Positions 8,337 through 16,346 of a DNA stretch of 64,000 nucleotides are shown in pieces. Position numbers and translations under genes: made by a program. Position 1 is the stretch's first letter. The number at the start of each line of letters is the position of its first letter. Origin of the DNA: JAEWWD01 sp964440115 (GTDB lineage: Bacteria > Bacillota > Clostridia > Christensenellales > CAG-138); NCBI GenBank assembly GCA_964440115.1, contig CAYTPV010000008.1:148544-212543 (forward strand), written 5' to 3'. A model generated the notes under the pieces. It was not told the DNA's origin. It did not search any database and worked only from the letters and a program-made list of their open reading frames with translations.

Positions 8337-9743
8337 TTGAATTCGAACAAACAAACGGAACTCATGGGCAATGCTCCCGTAGCAAAAGCGATACTTAAAA
8401 TGTCAATCCCCGTCGTATTCGGGATGATGGTTCAGGTGCTGTATAATCTTGTAGACACTTTCTTTGTCGGGCAGCTTGGAGACAAGGATCAGCTCGCCGC
8501 AGCCAATATCACCACGCCGCTTTTTATGCTGCTTATGGCGATTGCGACTATTATCAGCACGGGCGCCGCTTCGTATATTTCCCGCAGCCTCGGAAAAAAG
8601 GACAATGCAACCGCAAATAAAACGCTTTCAACAGGCTTTGCGATATGTACGGGAATCGGAGTGATCGTGACAATTGTCGGCATCGTATTTCTTAAGCCGT
8701 TTATTACCGTTCTGGGCGCTTCAGCATCGGTTTATCCGTATGCATATCAATATTCTTTTATCATGATAGTCGGCGCTATTCCTGTTATGCTGAACTATGC
8801 GGGGGGGCAGCTTTTGCGCAGTGAAGGTGCGGCAATGCCTTCTATAACTGGAATGATGATAGGCACTGTCGTGAATGTTATACTCGATCCGGTATTCATT
8901 TTCGGATTGCATATGGGTATTCAAGGCGCGGCAATTGCCACCGTACTCGGAAATATGGCGGCGCTCGGATATTATGTCTATTACTATCTGTCGGGGAAAT
9001 CGATTGTAAAGCTGAAAATCAAATATGTATCCGGCGCAAAGGATATATGGGGTCAGACATTCGCCATTGGCGTTCCCGCCGCATTGAGCCAGTTTCTTAT
9101 GAGCGGCGCGATGATTGTGTGCAACAATTTGGCGCGCTCTTACGGCGACAATGCAATTGCCGGCATGGGCATATCGTCCAAGCTGATGTATATCGGAACC
9201 TTTATTTTTATGGGCTTTGCCGCAGGCTGCCAGCCGCTGATCGGGTATAGCTACGGCGCAAGGAACTTTTCCCGCGTACGAAATATCATCAAAACCGGGA
9301 TGGGTATGACGATGGGGATCGGCGCTGTACTGACGGTATTGTTTGCAATATTTGCAGGCGGGCTGGTCGGCGTATTTGCCAAAGATTTGCCGGAGGTAAT
9401 CAACCAAGGCACAATCGTTATACGTATTTGCATATTCTCATTCTTGGTACTCGGGCCGCAGATGCTTGCCACCACCTCAATACAGGCGTTTGGCAAAGCA
9501 AAGGAATCACTTATTCTTTCTGTAGCAAGACAAGGGCTGTTTTACATTCCGCTTTTATTTCTGCTGAACAGCAGTTTTCAATTCAAGGGACTCATATGGG
9601 CGCAGCCGGTTTCCGATACAATTACGCTTGTGCTTGGGATTGTGCTGCTTTCGAATATTTTGAAAAAATTAATGAAAACCGAACCGGACACAAGCACGGC
9701 AGAAGCCATGGTGAAAACCGATATTGATCCTGTTTTAGAATAA
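8337..9743 (+). CDS. MATE-family multidrug efflux transporter
   Basis: The product has 468 residues with about 12 hydrophobic helices. It starts with TTG, supported by AAAGGTGG 7-8 bases upstream. The N-terminal SIPVVFGMMVQVLYNLVDTFFVGQLG and the internal second-half repeat (FAIGVPAALSQFLMSGAMIVCNN) are typical of the NorM/DinF-like MATE fold, in the branch often called MepA-like. It probably exports cationic drugs or metabolites using Na+ or H+. It is co-transcribed with marR and ends at a terminator at 9808. Confidence 0.93.
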   Translation: MNSNKQTELMGNAPVAKAILKMSIPVVFGMMVQVLYNLVDTFFVGQLGDKDQLAAANITTPLFMLLMAIATIISTGAASYISRSLGKKDNATANKTLSTGFAICTGIGVIVTIVGIVFLKPFITVLGASASVYPYAYQYSFIMIVGAIPVMLNYAGGQLLRSEGAAMPSITGMMIGTVVNVILDPVFIFGLHMGIQGAAIATVLGNMAALGYYVYYYLSGKSIVKLKIKYVSGAKDIWGQTFAIGVPAALSQFLMSGAMIVCNNLARSYGDNAIAGMGISSKLMYIGTFIFMGFAAGCQPLIGYSYGARNFSRVRNIIKTGMGMTMGIGAVLTVLFAIFAGGLVGVFAKDLPEVINQGTIVIRICIFSFLVLGPQMLATTSIQAFGKAKESLILSVARQGLFYIPLLFLLNSSFQFKGLIWAQPVSDTITLVLGIVLLSNILKKLMKTEPDTSTAEAMVKTDIDPVLE

Positions 9744-9807
9744 CTCTCATCTGCTTAGACGGACGCGGTAAACGCGGTGTTAGAAAACGATGCAACTTAA
9801 CACAAAG

Positions 9808-9836
9808 AAAAGCCCCAAAACCAGGGGCTTTTTTTG
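9808..9836 (+). terminator. Terminator of the marR-MATE operon
   Basis: AAAGCCCC, an AAAACCA loop, GGGGCTTTTTTT, followed by a GGAGAGAAAGGGA string. The same string recurs after the terminators at 11753 and 19418. Confidence 0.85.
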
Positions 9837-9928
9837 TTGGAGAGAAAGGGATAAGAACAGGTAGCAGACTGCTTGTACCATGATTGACGAAGCATTGAAG
9901 CGGCCGTGCTTCCAGACTCCTTCATTCT

Positions 9929-10231
9929 TTAAATACTTTCCTTTATGCTTTTGATTTGTTTACACAAATCATCAATTTGTTTTATTTTATCTTGTTTAGA
10001 TTCGCAAAATTGTCGCTGAGCGGCAATTGTAAGAATCAGGCCTCCAACACCAACAATAAAATTGCCGATGACATTGAGTTCATCCGTACTTTTTCCTTTA
10101 GAAATCGATATTGCAAGCAGGTTAGCAATAAAAGATAACTGCTCTGCATTGCTGCAATCCAACGATATATTGCTTAAAGTATCGGCACAACTGTTTATTG
10201 CATCATCATCTGTTCCCGGCACATTTTGCAT
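9929..10231 (-). CDS. Small hypothetical protein (possibly DUF6774-like)
   Basis: The product has 100 residues, with GGAGG well placed before ATG 10231. The central part (ELNVIGNFIVGVGGLILTIAAQRQ) is a hydrophobic helix, and the C-terminal 25 residues are Lys-rich and coiled. The pattern LSFIANLLAISISKGKSTDELNVIGNF..TIAAQ recalls a short clostridial family of unknown function (DUF6774), recalled rather than verified. It is convergent with the MATE operon. Confidence 0.65.
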   Translation of the reverse strand: MQNVPGTDDDAINSCADTLSNISLDCSNAEQLSFIANLLAISISKGKSTDELNVIGNFIVGVGGLILTIAAQRQFCESKQDKIKQIDDLCKQIKSIKESI

Positions 10232-10404
10232 GCTTTTTCCCTCCGCCTTTACACTGCATACTATTCCGGAGCCTTTTCAAAGTGAATGGCAATTTTCCTA
10301 TGCCGGACACCCCGCAGCACATTTTTTGCAATATGCTTACTGCCAACGACCTGGCACACATAAAAAGCCTTTTCCATAAAATAGTCACGAAGAGGTGATT
10401 TTTT

Positions 10405-10692
10405 ATGTCGATGAGAATGCATACGCATACATTTAGAGGTAAAACATCCGTTAATGACGGTCATTCTCATTACTATGAAGGGGAGACAACCGCAAGTCCT
10501 GATATTCAAGGACATACTCATCGCATGAATGGGCGAACGGCAATTAGCAATAACCATTTGCACCAGTTTGACTTGACCACTGGGTTCGAAAACGTTGTAA
10601 ATGGTGGGCATAACCACTCCTATAAAGGAGTAACCGCATATAGCGATGACCATAGCCATTCTATGGAGGGTTCTACTTCGATATTTGGGTAA
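10405..10692 (+). CDS. YmaF-family His-rich protein
   Basis: The product has 95 residues. It is built from repeated HxH blocks about 20-25 residues apart (HTHTFRGKTS, GHSHYYEGETT, GHTHRMNGRT, GHNHSYKGVT, DHSHSMEGST), the signature of the YmaF family. The regular GHxHxxxGxT spacing suggests a short beta-repeat with lined-up histidines able to bind metal. GAGGTG precedes the ATG. It sits just upstream of a copper oxidase, but a terminator-like hairpin separates the two. A second YmaF-like gene lies at 26854. Function of the family is not established. Confidence 0.8.
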   Translation: MSMRMHTHTFRGKTSVNDGHSHYYEGETTASPDIQGHTHRMNGRTAISNNHLHQFDLTTGFENVVNGGHNHSYKGVTAYSDDHSHSMEGSTSIFG

Positions 10693-10727
10693 CCAAATCG
10701 TGAAAATGCGGGGTAGAGTCTCGTATG

Positions 10728-10765
10728 CCTCCAATGTCGTAATAGACACTGGAGGAACTTTTTTG
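10728..10765 (+). terminator. Intrinsic terminator after the YmaF-like gene
   Basis: CCTCCAATGTC, six bases, GACACTGGAGG, then AACTTTTTTGG. One mismatch in an 11-bp stem. Confidence 0.8.
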
Positions 10766-10831
10766 GTCGCTGCTATGAGTAAATGAGAATATAAAATAGC
10801 CCCGTTTGAATATCGGGCGGAGGTGAATACT

Positions 10832-11722
10832 ATGGTTATAACGCCGGATGTCCCGGACCTTCCATATAAACTGCTAAATGGAATCAAATATTTTGAACTT
10901 ATTGCCGAGCCGGTGAAAAGAGAGATTCTTAACGGACTATATATAAATGGCTGGGGATACAACGGAAGTATACCAGGCCCGACCATTCAGGTCTACCCTG
11001 GAGACTATGCGAACATCCGGGTTATCAATCATCTGCCTCAAGCGACAAGTGTTCATTGGCATGGCTTGGATGTGCCCAATGCAATGGATGGTGTACCTGA
11101 AATAGAACCGTCACCCCAAATAGAACCCGGTGCTTATTTCGATTATCATTTTAAGATAACAAATCCTCCGGGTACTCATATGTATCATACCCATTTCAAT
11201 ACCCCTATCCAGCAGATGATGGGGCTTGGTGGAGCGTTTATTGTTTTGAGTCGTAATTGGGATACAAACATACAACGCGACTATTTTCTGATGCTTCAGG
11301 AATTCACAGTAAACGGGCTTATGATGGGAGAAATAACTCCTGGTAACTATGACCTCGATCCGATGTCCCATGATTTCAACTTTTTCACAATCAATGGACG
11401 CTGCTTTCCATATGTAACCCCGCTTTGGGTGAAAGAGAAAGAAAATGTTCGGATCAGATTAGGAAATATTGTGCACGATGCCCATCCCATGCATATCCAC
11501 GGGCATCAGTTTATGATTACAGCCAGTGATGGCAATTCAATTCCTGCCAATAACAGACTTGTGAAAAATACGGTCAATGTAGCTTCAGGAGAAACATATG
11601 ACTTGGAGTTTAATGCAAACAATCCGGGGAACTGGCCCTTCCATTGTCACATCCCACATCATATGTCCAATAATATGCAATTGGCAATGGGAGGGATGTC
11701 GACTGTAATTATTTATCAGTAG
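10832..11722 (+). CDS. Two-domain multicopper oxidase
   Basis: The product has 296 residues from ATG 10832 (GGAGGTG 8 bases upstream). All four copper motifs are present in order: HWHG, HMYHTHF, HPMHIHGHQF and HCHIPHHMSNNM. They supply the ligands of the trinuclear type 2/3 cluster and of the type 1 site (Cys, His, Met in the last motif). At about 300 residues it has two cupredoxin domains, against about 500 residues and three domains in CotA-type laccases. There is no signal peptide or Tat motif, so it is probably cytoplasmic or spore-associated. Likely activity is oxidation of phenols, Mn(II), Fe(II) or Cu(I) with O2 as acceptor, which is odd for an otherwise anaerobic gene set. The base composition is AT-richer than the flanks. 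Confidence 0.9.
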   Translation: MVITPDVPDLPYKLLNGIKYFELIAEPVKREILNGLYINGWGYNGSIPGPTIQVYPGDYANIRVINHLPQATSVHWHGLDVPNAMDGVPEIEPSPQIEPGAYFDYHFKITNPPGTHMYHTHFNTPIQQMMGLGGAFIVLSRNWDTNIQRDYFLMLQEFTVNGLMMGEITPGNYDLDPMSHDFNFFTINGRCFPYVTPLWVKEKENVRIRLGNIVHDAHPMHIHGHQFMITASDGNSIPANNRLVKNTVNVASGETYDLEFNANNPGNWPFHCHIPHHMSNNMQLAMGGMSTVIIYQ

Positions 11723-11752
11723 TATAGGCTTGGCGATACTTACGGCACCGAA

Positions 11753-11777
11753 AAAAGCCTCTAAATCAGGGGCTTCT
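11753..11777 (+). terminator. Terminator of the multicopper oxidase gene
   Basis: AAGCCTC, a TAAATCA loop, GGGGCTTCTT. It is followed by TTGGCGGAGAGAAAGGGA, also found after the terminator at 19418. Confidence 0.75.
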
Positions 11778-11797
11778 TCCTTGGCGGAGAGAAAGGG

Positions 11798-11944
11798 AGC
11801 AGCCGGATAGGATACTGCACCTTGGCGACCATTATGCCGACGCGCTGATTACCGTCATGCGGGATGAAAGCGATGTTGAGGAAGCGAGGATCTACGCGGC
11901 GAAGGCGCTCGGAACGATTCGCCTGGCGGTTGGTCTCCTTATAC
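11798..11944 (+). pseudogene. Chimeric gene remnant containing a metallophosphoesterase fragment
   Basis: About 48 bases at 11799-11847 repeat a piece of the phosphoesterase gene at 19648-19697 and read, in the same frame, EQPDRILHLGDHYADA. The frame continues without a stop into unrelated sequence (LITVMRDESDVEEARIYAAKAL) and runs to the terminator at 11945. It has no start codon or ribosome binding site. It is best explained as a copied fragment fused to the 3' end of another dead gene. Confidence 0.7.
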
Positions 11945-11973
11945 AAAAAGCATCTCATTCGAGATGCTTTTTT
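11945..11973. terminator. Intrinsic terminator, both directions possible
   Basis: AAAAAGCATCTC, an ATTC loop, GAGATGCTTTTTT. It can end the remnant on the plus strand and the ABC operon on the minus strand. Confidence 0.85.
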
Positions 11974-12002
11974 GACAAGGTACTATAGGAGGTTTCCGGT
12001 TT

Positions 12003-12464
12003 TTATTTTCCCTCCGGTATGCTGAATTCATCCGTAACAATATCTTCCGCTTCCGGCTCGGGGGATGCAGATATGAATTCAGTTAGATATGCCTCCTTGG
12101 GAAGATCCGCCAGCAGCGCGGGCAAGTTGATGATGATGCCATCCATATTGTGCGGCAGATCGATCGTTACGGCAGCAGTTTCCATACTGCCGCCCTTTTC
12201 CTTTGTGATTTCAAGGGACATGGTAAACTTTTGACCGATGCAGATCGCCTTGCCTCTTTCCTTATCATAAAGCTTTGCCGCCTGTTCGCCATTCACATAT
12301 ACCACGACCTTGTAGGGGGAGGGATAGGTTTGCCCGTTATAGTCCAAGGCTTTGTTGTCCAGGAAAACCGTGTGTCCCCTGCCCACGATGAACATGGCGC
12401 CTGCAATGAGGAGAAGAATCGCTATCGCACCAGCCCGAAACAGGAATTTGCGTTTTGCGTTCAT
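12003..12464 (-). CDS. DUF6672-type protein, last gene of the ABC importer operon
   Basis: The product has 153 residues. An N-terminal membrane anchor (AGAIAILLLIAGAMFIVG) is followed by a small domain (VFLDNKALDYNGQTYPSPYKVVVYVNGEQAAKLYDKERGKA-type region). Its ATG overlaps the stop of the upstream permease in an ATGA, so the two are translationally coupled. Proteins of this kind accompany DUF3798-type ABC transporters in Clostridia, and the domain may assist the permeases outside the membrane. That link rests on context; the biochemical role is unknown. Confidence 0.7.
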   Translation of the reverse strand: MNAKRKFLFRAGAIAILLLIAGAMFIVGRGHTVFLDNKALDYNGQTYPSPYKVVVYVNGEQAAKLYDKERGKAICIGQKFTMSLEITKEKGGSMETAAVTIDLPHNMDGIIINLPALLADLPKEAYLTEFISASPEPEAEDIVTDEFSIPEGK

Positions 12465-13594
12465 ACTTTATCCTCCCTAAGCTGCGCCAACTCAAGCTGC
12501 CGCCCGGCTTTGCTCTTGGCCCTTCGCTTTTTCGTTTCATACATAATGAGCGCCACCGTGATGACACCGTAGGAGACGAATACACGGAAGTATTCGCCGA
12601 TCATGGAATCCCCCGTGATCTTCGCACCTGTGGCCGGCGCCACGATAAACATCAAATGGAACAGAATTACGCCTAAGAACACGTTGCCGATAGAGGCCTT
12701 GTCAACGGACGCACCGCCTATGAGCAGCGCCGCAATACAGAACATGCCGATTTGCGAGTGGGCGCTGTAAGTCGGCATGTTGCCGATGTTTTGCAGGTAA
12801 ATGATCATGCCCAAGCCGGCAAACACCGTAGACATAACGATGGAGATAATCCTCGTTCTATCCACATTGATACCTGCATCACGGGCAACATCCATATCCT
12901 GGCCGACTGCCCTCATATCCTGACCCAGCTTGGTTTTTCTGAACCAAATGATGAACAAGCACAGCACGGCGATGATGAGGAACGTGAACACCGGAATCTT
13001 AACCCCGCCGATGTTGACGGCGAGCAGATTATCAAGGCACTGCCGCATGTTCAAAAGGCTTACGGTGTTTCGTATACCGTAGCCACGGGGCAGCATGATG
13101 GAAAAATGCTTGATCGGGATGATCGGCCCCATCATATAAAGGACGACCAACTGATACAAACCGTTGATAAAGTAACTGATGATGAAGCTTGTGACCATTT
13201 CCCTTCCTTTTGCACGGTTGAGAAGCGATCCGCAAAGAATGCCCAGACCAATGGAGAGCGGGATTGATATGATCATTGCCAGGATCACCCCCGGAATGCC
13301 CCATATCTGCCAGTCGGCAACCAGTATAAGACCGATTTCGCCAGCCATCGCGCCAAGAGTCATACCGAAGTTAAGCCCCATGCCCGCCATGATGGGGATT
13401 AATAGGCTGAGGATCAGGAAGATATTTCTTCCCATTCTGGTGATGATCTCGTCCAGAAGATAGTTCGCGGAAAAACCGGAGATCGGGATGCATATTATGC
13501 AAATCAGCACGAACATCATCGGCACGGGGTTGTTGCGCACCAATCTGCCAATCTTTTTGCCGATATTCATTTTCTGTCCGTCCTTGTTCATCAT
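12461..13594 (-). CDS. ABC transporter permease (BPD_transp_2 family), second
   Basis: The product has 377 residues and about 9-10 membrane helices. It carries the EAA-like cytoplasmic segment typical of RbsC/BMP-type permeases (GQDMRAVGQDMDVARDAGINVDRTRIISIVMSTVFAGLGMIIY). The ATG overlaps the stop of the first permease (ATGA), and its own stop overlaps the next start. It presumably forms a heterodimeric membrane channel with the other permease, powered by the ATPase upstream in the operon. Confidence 0.9.
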   Translation of the reverse strand: MMNKDGQKMNIGKKIGRLVRNNPVPMMFVLICIICIPISGFSANYLLDEIITRMGRNIFLILSLLIPIMAGMGLNFGMTLGAMAGEIGLILVADWQIWGIPGVILAMIISIPLSIGLGILCGSLLNRAKGREMVTSFIISYFINGLYQLVVLYMMGPIIPIKHFSIMLPRGYGIRNTVSLLNMRQCLDNLLAVNIGGVKIPVFTFLIIAVLCLFIIWFRKTKLGQDMRAVGQDMDVARDAGINVDRTRIISIVMSTVFAGLGMIIYLQNIGNMPTYSAHSQIGMFCIAALLIGGASVDKASIGNVFLGVILFHLMFIVAPATGAKITGDSMIGEYFRVFVSYGVITVALIMYETKKRRAKSKAGRQLELAQLREDKV

Positions 13595-14670
13595 CTTGAT
13601 TTCCCCGTCTTTCTGGTCAGAGCGTAAATGATCATACCGTTTGATACGACCATCCTTATGACCTCGCTCATGTCCATATGGATCATGGAATTCATTACCG
13701 TAGGGGTCATTGTTACGATGCCCTGGAACAGGAATGTACCGATTATCACGTTGGGAATGGACGCTTTATTGACCGAAGCACCGCCGATGAGTATCGCCGA
13801 TACCGCGGGGAGCGCCATATAAAACGGAGCCATATACAGCTGTATGAATCCGAATCCCTGTTCATAAACCAGTATGCCGATTGCCGCAAGCCATGTGGAC
13901 ATAACGACGGAGAGCGTTCTCACCTTGTCGATCTTAATGCCGGCAGCCTTGGCAAATGTCGGGTTTGAGCCAACCGCCGTCATGGCCGTTCCGGTTTTGG
14001 TGTGTAAAAATGCCCACATCGCAAATGCAAGCAAGGCAAAAAGCAAAATCGTACCTGTAGGAATAGAAAGCTTACCTATATTGATCGGCAGAAAATTTGC
14101 AAGTGCCTTATCAAAAAAGCCCTCCAGCGATATCGTGGTACGAAGCCCGATGCCTGACAGGCCCCAAACCATGGTGGGGCTGCGATACGGAAGCAAAAGC
14201 CACATCATGCACATTAAGGATACGGAAGAAAACCCGACGTAAGTGGCAATCATCATTTCGCCGCCCTTAATCTTGTTGAGCAGCCATCCGTAACCTGTGC
14301 CGAAGATCAACGCAAAGGGCGTTGAAATCACTGCGGCCATTACAAAGCTCGTAAAGCCGGTAAAGCCAAGCTCAATGGAAAGCGTAGCTCCCAGAAGCCC
14401 TGAAATAATGCCCAGTGGAAGCCCAAAGTTTAGCCCGCACCCCGAATGGATCATGGGCACCATGGCCAATACGAGTATCGCATTCCAGCTGAAGCGGTTA
14501 ATTGTATTGGTCAGCTGCATCGTAAAATCCGCCCCGACGAACGGTGCCGTGATAAAGAGCAGTAAGAGGAATCCGGCAATAATCAGTCTCGGCAAACCAA
14601 AGCTGTCAATGAATTCGCTGATTTTGCTCTTATTTGTAAGTTCTAATGCTTCGTTTCCTGTCTTGCCCAT
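13591..14670 (-). CDS. ABC transporter permease (BPD_transp_2 family), first
   Basis: The product has 359 residues and is hydrophobic throughout. It has the same coupling segment as its partner (AMTAVGSNPTFAKAAGIKIDKVRTLSVVMSTWLAAIGILVY) and the ILIGGASVNKASIPNVIIG motif of sugar/nucleoside-type permeases. AGGAGGGG precedes the ATG, and only 12 bases separate it from the ATPase stop. The two permeases share clear local similarity, as expected of an old duplication producing a heterodimer. Confidence 0.9.
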   Translation of the reverse strand: MGKTGNEALELTNKSKISEFIDSFGLPRLIIAGFLLLLFITAPFVGADFTMQLTNTINRFSWNAILVLAMVPMIHSGCGLNFGLPLGIISGLLGATLSIELGFTGFTSFVMAAVISTPFALIFGTGYGWLLNKIKGGEMMIATYVGFSSVSLMCMMWLLLPYRSPTMVWGLSGIGLRTTISLEGFFDKALANFLPINIGKLSIPTGTILLFALLAFAMWAFLHTKTGTAMTAVGSNPTFAKAAGIKIDKVRTLSVVMSTWLAAIGILVYEQGFGFIQLYMAPFYMALPAVSAILIGGASVNKASIPNVIIGTFLFQGIVTMTPTVMNSMIHMDMSEVIRMVVSNGMIIYALTRKTGKSR

Positions 14671-14682
14671 GAATGTCCCCTC

Positions 14683-16272
14683 CTACTTTACCTGACTCAC
14701 CATCAGCAAACCGAAGTCTTCCGATGAATCGGTTGCCGGGAGGATACCGACGATTTTGCCGCCGGAGACGATAGCGATCCTATCGCAGGTTTGCCTGAGC
14801 TCCTCAAGCTCAGAAGAAACCATAACGATCGTGACCCCTTTTTCTTTGTTCAGCTTTTTGAGCGCATCCAGCACAAGGGATTTGGCGCCAACATCGATAC
14901 CTCTCGTGGGTTCAGATACGAACAGGAACTTTGGCTCCAGCGCAAATGCCTTGGCGAGGCATATCTTTTGCTGGTTGCCGCCGGAAAGCTCTTTGGCCTT
15001 TTGATTAGAGCAGGTACATTTGATCTTAAGCTCGTCGATGTATTTGCGCGTCACTTCGCAAATCGCCTTTTCATCTCTCCACTTGATCAAACCGCCCAAT
15101 ACGTTTTTGAGGAATTTGTTCTGTATCTGCATGGCCGGGAATGCGATGTTCCACTCCAGCGTTTCGTCAAGCAGCAGGCCGACACCTCTTCTGTCTTCCG
15201 AAACAAACGCGATGGAAGCATCCAGGCACCTTCTGGGGTTGTTCAGCGCAATATCCTGCCCGTCAAACTCCACCGTACCGCCTGCCTCATAAAGCCCCAT
15301 AATGCCGTTTGGGATGCCGAGTTTGCCTTGTCCTGCAAGCCCCCCGATGCCTAAGATTTCGCCGTCTCTTACATCGAGGCTTACATCGCGCACCGTTTCA
15401 CCGGGCATATCCACCCAAAGTTTGCGAATAGACATGACTACCTTGGCATTCGGATCAATCCTTATATCTGATGCGGCAGCATTACTGACGCTTCTGCCTA
15501 CCATCCATTTTGAGATTTCCGCAACAGTGGTTTGTTTTGCAGGAACGTTTTGCACCAAATACCCGTCGCGCATGACAGCGACATTATCGCACACGGTGAG
15601 AATTTCATGCAGCCTGTGCGTGATAAAAATAACGGCGATGCCCCTTGATGCCATGCCCCGTATGGAACTGATAAGTGCTTCCGCTTCTTTTTCCGTAAGC
15701 ACGGCGGTCGGCTCATCAAGGATCAACAGCTTGAGTTGTTCCTTGCTGAGCTCTCTTGCGATTTCCGTGAACTGCTTGTGTCCAACCGGCATATCGCTTA
15801 TGACCATATTCGCATCGATCTTGAAGCCCATTTTTTCAATGGCGCGTTCGGCTCGCCCTGTCATTTCATTGTAATCAAGGGTATTGAGTCGTTCTCCGAA
15901 AATTTCGGAAACAATGTTCTTCTTCTTCGGCTCGCGGTTGAGCAGTATGTTTTCCGTGGTCGTAAACCCCGGAATAAGAGAAAACTCCTGATGCACCATT
16001 CCAATGCCTGCAGCAAGTGCATCAAACGGCGTAGAGAATTCAACCTTCTCACCGTTTATGAGAATGTCTCCCTCATACCCGCCGGTTTCCTTGATGACAT
16101 CCATTCCGAATAGAATCTTCATCAAGGTGCTTTTGCCTGCTCCGTTTTCTCCAACAAGACCGAGTACCTCACCTTCATTGAGCGTGAGGTTGATATCGGT
16201 TAAGACTTGATTGCCGAGGAAGTCCTTTTTAATGCTTCGCATCTCCAGCAAGGGAGAATTGTTATTTGCCAT
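14683..16272 (-). CDS. Sugar-type ABC transporter ATP-binding protein (two NBDs)
   Basis: The product has 529 residues in two tandem ATPase domains. NBD1 has Walker A GENGAGKST and Walker B LLILDEPTAVL, with a poor signature. NBD2 has a degenerate Walker A (LAGQGKLGI), a good signature LSGGNQQK and Walker B FLFVSEPTRGID. This asymmetry is characteristic of the RbsA/MglA/BMP-import class, in which one composite site hydrolyses ATP. It energises the two permeases downstream. A GC-rich hairpin separates it from the binding-protein gene. Confidence 0.93.
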   Translation of the reverse strand: MANNNSPLLEMRSIKKDFLGNQVLTDINLTLNEGEVLGLVGENGAGKSTLMKILFGMDVIKETGGYEGDILINGEKVEFSTPFDALAAGIGMVHQEFSLIPGFTTTENILLNREPKKKNIVSEIFGERLNTLDYNEMTGRAERAIEKMGFKIDANMVISDMPVGHKQFTEIARELSKEQLKLLILDEPTAVLTEKEAEALISSIRGMASRGIAVIFITHRLHEILTVCDNVAVMRDGYLVQNVPAKQTTVAEISKWMVGRSVSNAAASDIRIDPNAKVVMSIRKLWVDMPGETVRDVSLDVRDGEILGIGGLAGQGKLGIPNGIMGLYEAGGTVEFDGQDIALNNPRRCLDASIAFVSEDRRGVGLLLDETLEWNIAFPAMQIQNKFLKNVLGGLIKWRDEKAICEVTRKYIDELKIKCTCSNQKAKELSGGNQQKICLAKAFALEPKFLFVSEPTRGIDVGAKSLVLDALKKLNKEKGVTIVMVSSELEELRQTCDRIAIVSGGKIVGILPATDSSEDFGLLMVSQVK

Positions 16273-16295
16273 AGCCGCACCCCAATATAAACAAC

Positions 16296-16318
16296 GGGGG
16301 AGGATTTAGACCTCCCCC
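16296..16318 (-). promoter_or_regulatory. Intra-operon hairpin after the binding-protein gene
   Basis: GGGGGAGG, a 7-base loop, CCTCCCCC, with no strong T run after it on the minus strand. It lies between the binding-protein stop and the ATPase start. Such stems typically stabilise the upstream mRNA or attenuate readthrough, giving excess binding protein over membrane parts. Confidence 0.7.
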
Positions 16319-16346
16319 TGATTTAGCATGGAACTTTACTGCCGAA

